Positions 6,271 to 6,777 of a DNA stretch of 6,777 nt are shown piece by piece. The stretch is from positions 1 through 6,777 of the forward strand of contig ASZN01000140.1 of the NCBI GenBank assembly GCA_000406005.1, in the 5' to 3' direction. Within the stretch, counting starts at the first letter, position 1. The number at the start of each line of letters is the position of its first letter. This DNA comes from Candidatus Poribacteria bacterium WGA-3G. GTDB lineage: Bacteria; Poribacteria; WGA-4E; WGA-3G. A program made the translations under genes and the position numbers. The notes beneath the pieces were generated by a model. The model worked only from the letters and a program-made list of their open reading frames with translations, had not been told where the DNA came from and did not search any database.

Positions 6271-6286
6271 GTTTTCAAGCGAAAAC
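6271..6286 (-). promoter_or_regulatory. Small inverted repeat in the larA 5' leader
   Basis: GTTTTC (6271-6276) and GAAAAC (6281-6286) form a perfect 6-bp inverted repeat around AAGC. It lies about 10 bp downstream of the predicted larA transcription start (near 6295) and about 48 bp before the chosen start codon. It could be an operator half-site pair or an mRNA hairpin. A chance palindrome in A/T-rich DNA is also possible. Confidence 0.3.
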
Positions 6287-6301
6287 ACCCTCCCTACCAT
6301 A

Positions 6302-6330
6302 ATTATACCGTTTTTTGAACAAAAATGCAA
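6302..6330 (-). promoter_or_regulatory. Sigma-70-type promoter for larA
   Basis: Read on the minus strand, TTGCAT (6330-6325) is followed after exactly 17 bp by a perfect TATAAT (6307-6302). Start of transcription would be near 6295, leaving a leader of about 70 nt before larA. Because larA, minC, minD and minE are tandem with small gaps, this promoter may also feed the min genes. Confidence 0.7.
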
Positions 6331-6376
6331 ATTAATTGTGTGTTTAATCCCCATATTTAGCGACTTTATGGCAATT

Positions 6377-6471
6377 TCAGTACGGTTTTCAGTTTTCAGT
6401 GCGATTTTTTCTGGGAAAAAATCTTCAGTTAGAGAAAGTTAACAGTTGTCGGCTGTCAGTTGTCAGTTAAC
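6377..6471. repeat. Heptamer-plus-hairpin repeat element (copy B)
   Basis: Same building plan as the element at 896-1046. Left units include two tandem TTTTCAG (6386-6392, 6393-6399). Next is a perfect 9-bp hairpin, GATTTTTTC (6403-6411) and GAAAAAATC (6415-6423) with loop TGG. Five 7-bp units in phase follow at 6437-6471: AGTTAAC, AGTTGTC, GGCTGTC, AGTTGTC, AGTTAAC. Unlike copy A, no opposite-sense arm follows, so this copy is shorter or one-armed. It sits between the two divergent promoters and ends only 11 bp before the -35 box of the plus-strand promoter. Confidence 0.75.
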
Positions 6472-6482
6472 TTGAGTACCAT

Positions 6483-6511
6483 TTGACTTTTTCGGGATAA
6501 CATGCTAAAAT
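6483..6511 (+). promoter_or_regulatory. Sigma-70-type promoter with extended -10 for the gene at 6584
   Basis: TTGACT (6483-6488) and TAAAAT (6506-6511) are separated by 17 bp. TGC directly before the -10 supplies the TGn of an extended -10. Start of transcription is expected near 6518, giving a leader of about 65 nt. This is the best-looking promoter in the window. Confidence 0.75.
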
Positions 6512-6583
6512 TTCTTATCGAAACGGATAGAACCAACCGAACCGATTGCAAGTAACATCTAAACACAGCGCGGAGAAACAGAC

Positions 6584-6777
6584 ATGCAACGTATCGAAAT
6601 TACCACTAAACCGAACGGTGCTGGACGCAACTGGCTGGAAGTCGGACATTTTGAGACCGATCCGCTCGATCGCAAGCAGTGGATTAAAGAGAACGTCCCA
6701 CATCAAGACGGAAAACTCACCGTCGATAGACAGTATTCCGGACGCGGTGAAACGATCGACTGGATCATCATCATCCC
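6584..6777 (+). CDS. Unrecognised protein, N-terminal part only
   Basis: An ATG at 6584 preceded by GGAG (6572-6575) at 8 bp spacing opens a frame that runs without a stop to the window edge (64 codons seen). I do not recognise a family. The visible part begins MQRIEITTKPNGAGRNWLEV and is soluble-looking and rich in charged residues, with several Trp (NWLEV, KQWIKE, TIDWIIII). There is no signal peptide or membrane segment. The strong promoter, good ribosome site and codon use like that of its neighbours argue that it is a real gene. It is divergent from larA. Function unknown. Confidence 0.7.
   Translation, partial: MQRIEITTKPNGAGRNWLEVGHFETDPLDRKQWIKENVPHQDGKLTVDRQYSGRGETIDWIIII

Noticed and set aside
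6238..6288. Leader peptide upstream of larA (GTG at 6288, 16 codons, stop overlapping the ATG at 6241)
   Set aside because: GGGAGG abuts the GTG with no spacing, the peptide has no run of control codons, and the preferred larA start is downstream. An ATG at 6300 in the same frame lies upstream of the predicted transcription start.

Overview
The window looks like chromosomal DNA from an uncultured Gram-negative-type bacterium with a moderate G+C content. The mix fits Candidatus Poribacteria or a neighbouring uncultured phylum: a complete minC-minD-minE set, a LarA-type nickel enzyme, a MalK/UgpC-type ATPase, a small CTP-dependent polyprenol-kinase-like protein, a TnpB relic, and intergenic arrays of degenerate CAGTT-type heptamers. 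The taxon is an inference from gene style and repeats, not something the sequence proves.

Layout. Bases 1-269 are the 3' end of an IS200/IS605-type element: the C-terminus of TnpB, then a right-end hairpin. A plus-strand block follows. It holds a small membrane kinase of the dolichol/phytol kinase family (326-886), a palindromic heptamer repeat (896-1046), an ABC transporter ATPase (1054-2172) and a Cof-type HAD phosphatase (2202-3017). The last two probably form an operon. The block meets a minus-strand block tail to tail across 70 bp (3018-3087), where I see no convincing intrinsic terminator. The minus-strand block, read right to left, is larA (6223-4946), minC (4862-4191), minD (4166-3372) and minE (3360-3088). 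Spacings are 83, 24 and 11 bp. The right end is a divergent intergenic region of about 360 bp. It has a good minus-strand promoter for larA, a second heptamer/hairpin repeat and a very good plus-strand promoter. That promoter serves an unrecognised gene that starts at 6584 and runs off the window.

How the genes work together. MinC, MinD and MinE are the full division-site oscillator. MinD binds the membrane through its C-terminal amphipathic helix and recruits MinC to block FtsZ, and MinE drives MinD off. The ATPase and HAD phosphatase would fit sugar or polyol-phosphate import and turnover, but no permease or binding protein is present. LarA needs a nickel-pincer cofactor whose synthesis genes (larB, larC, larE) are not here.

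No clearly new multi-gene system is visible. The most interesting material is non-coding: two copies of a heptamer-plus-hairpin repeat family beside promoters or start codons, and the IS right end (possible omega-RNA) next to the kinase promoter.
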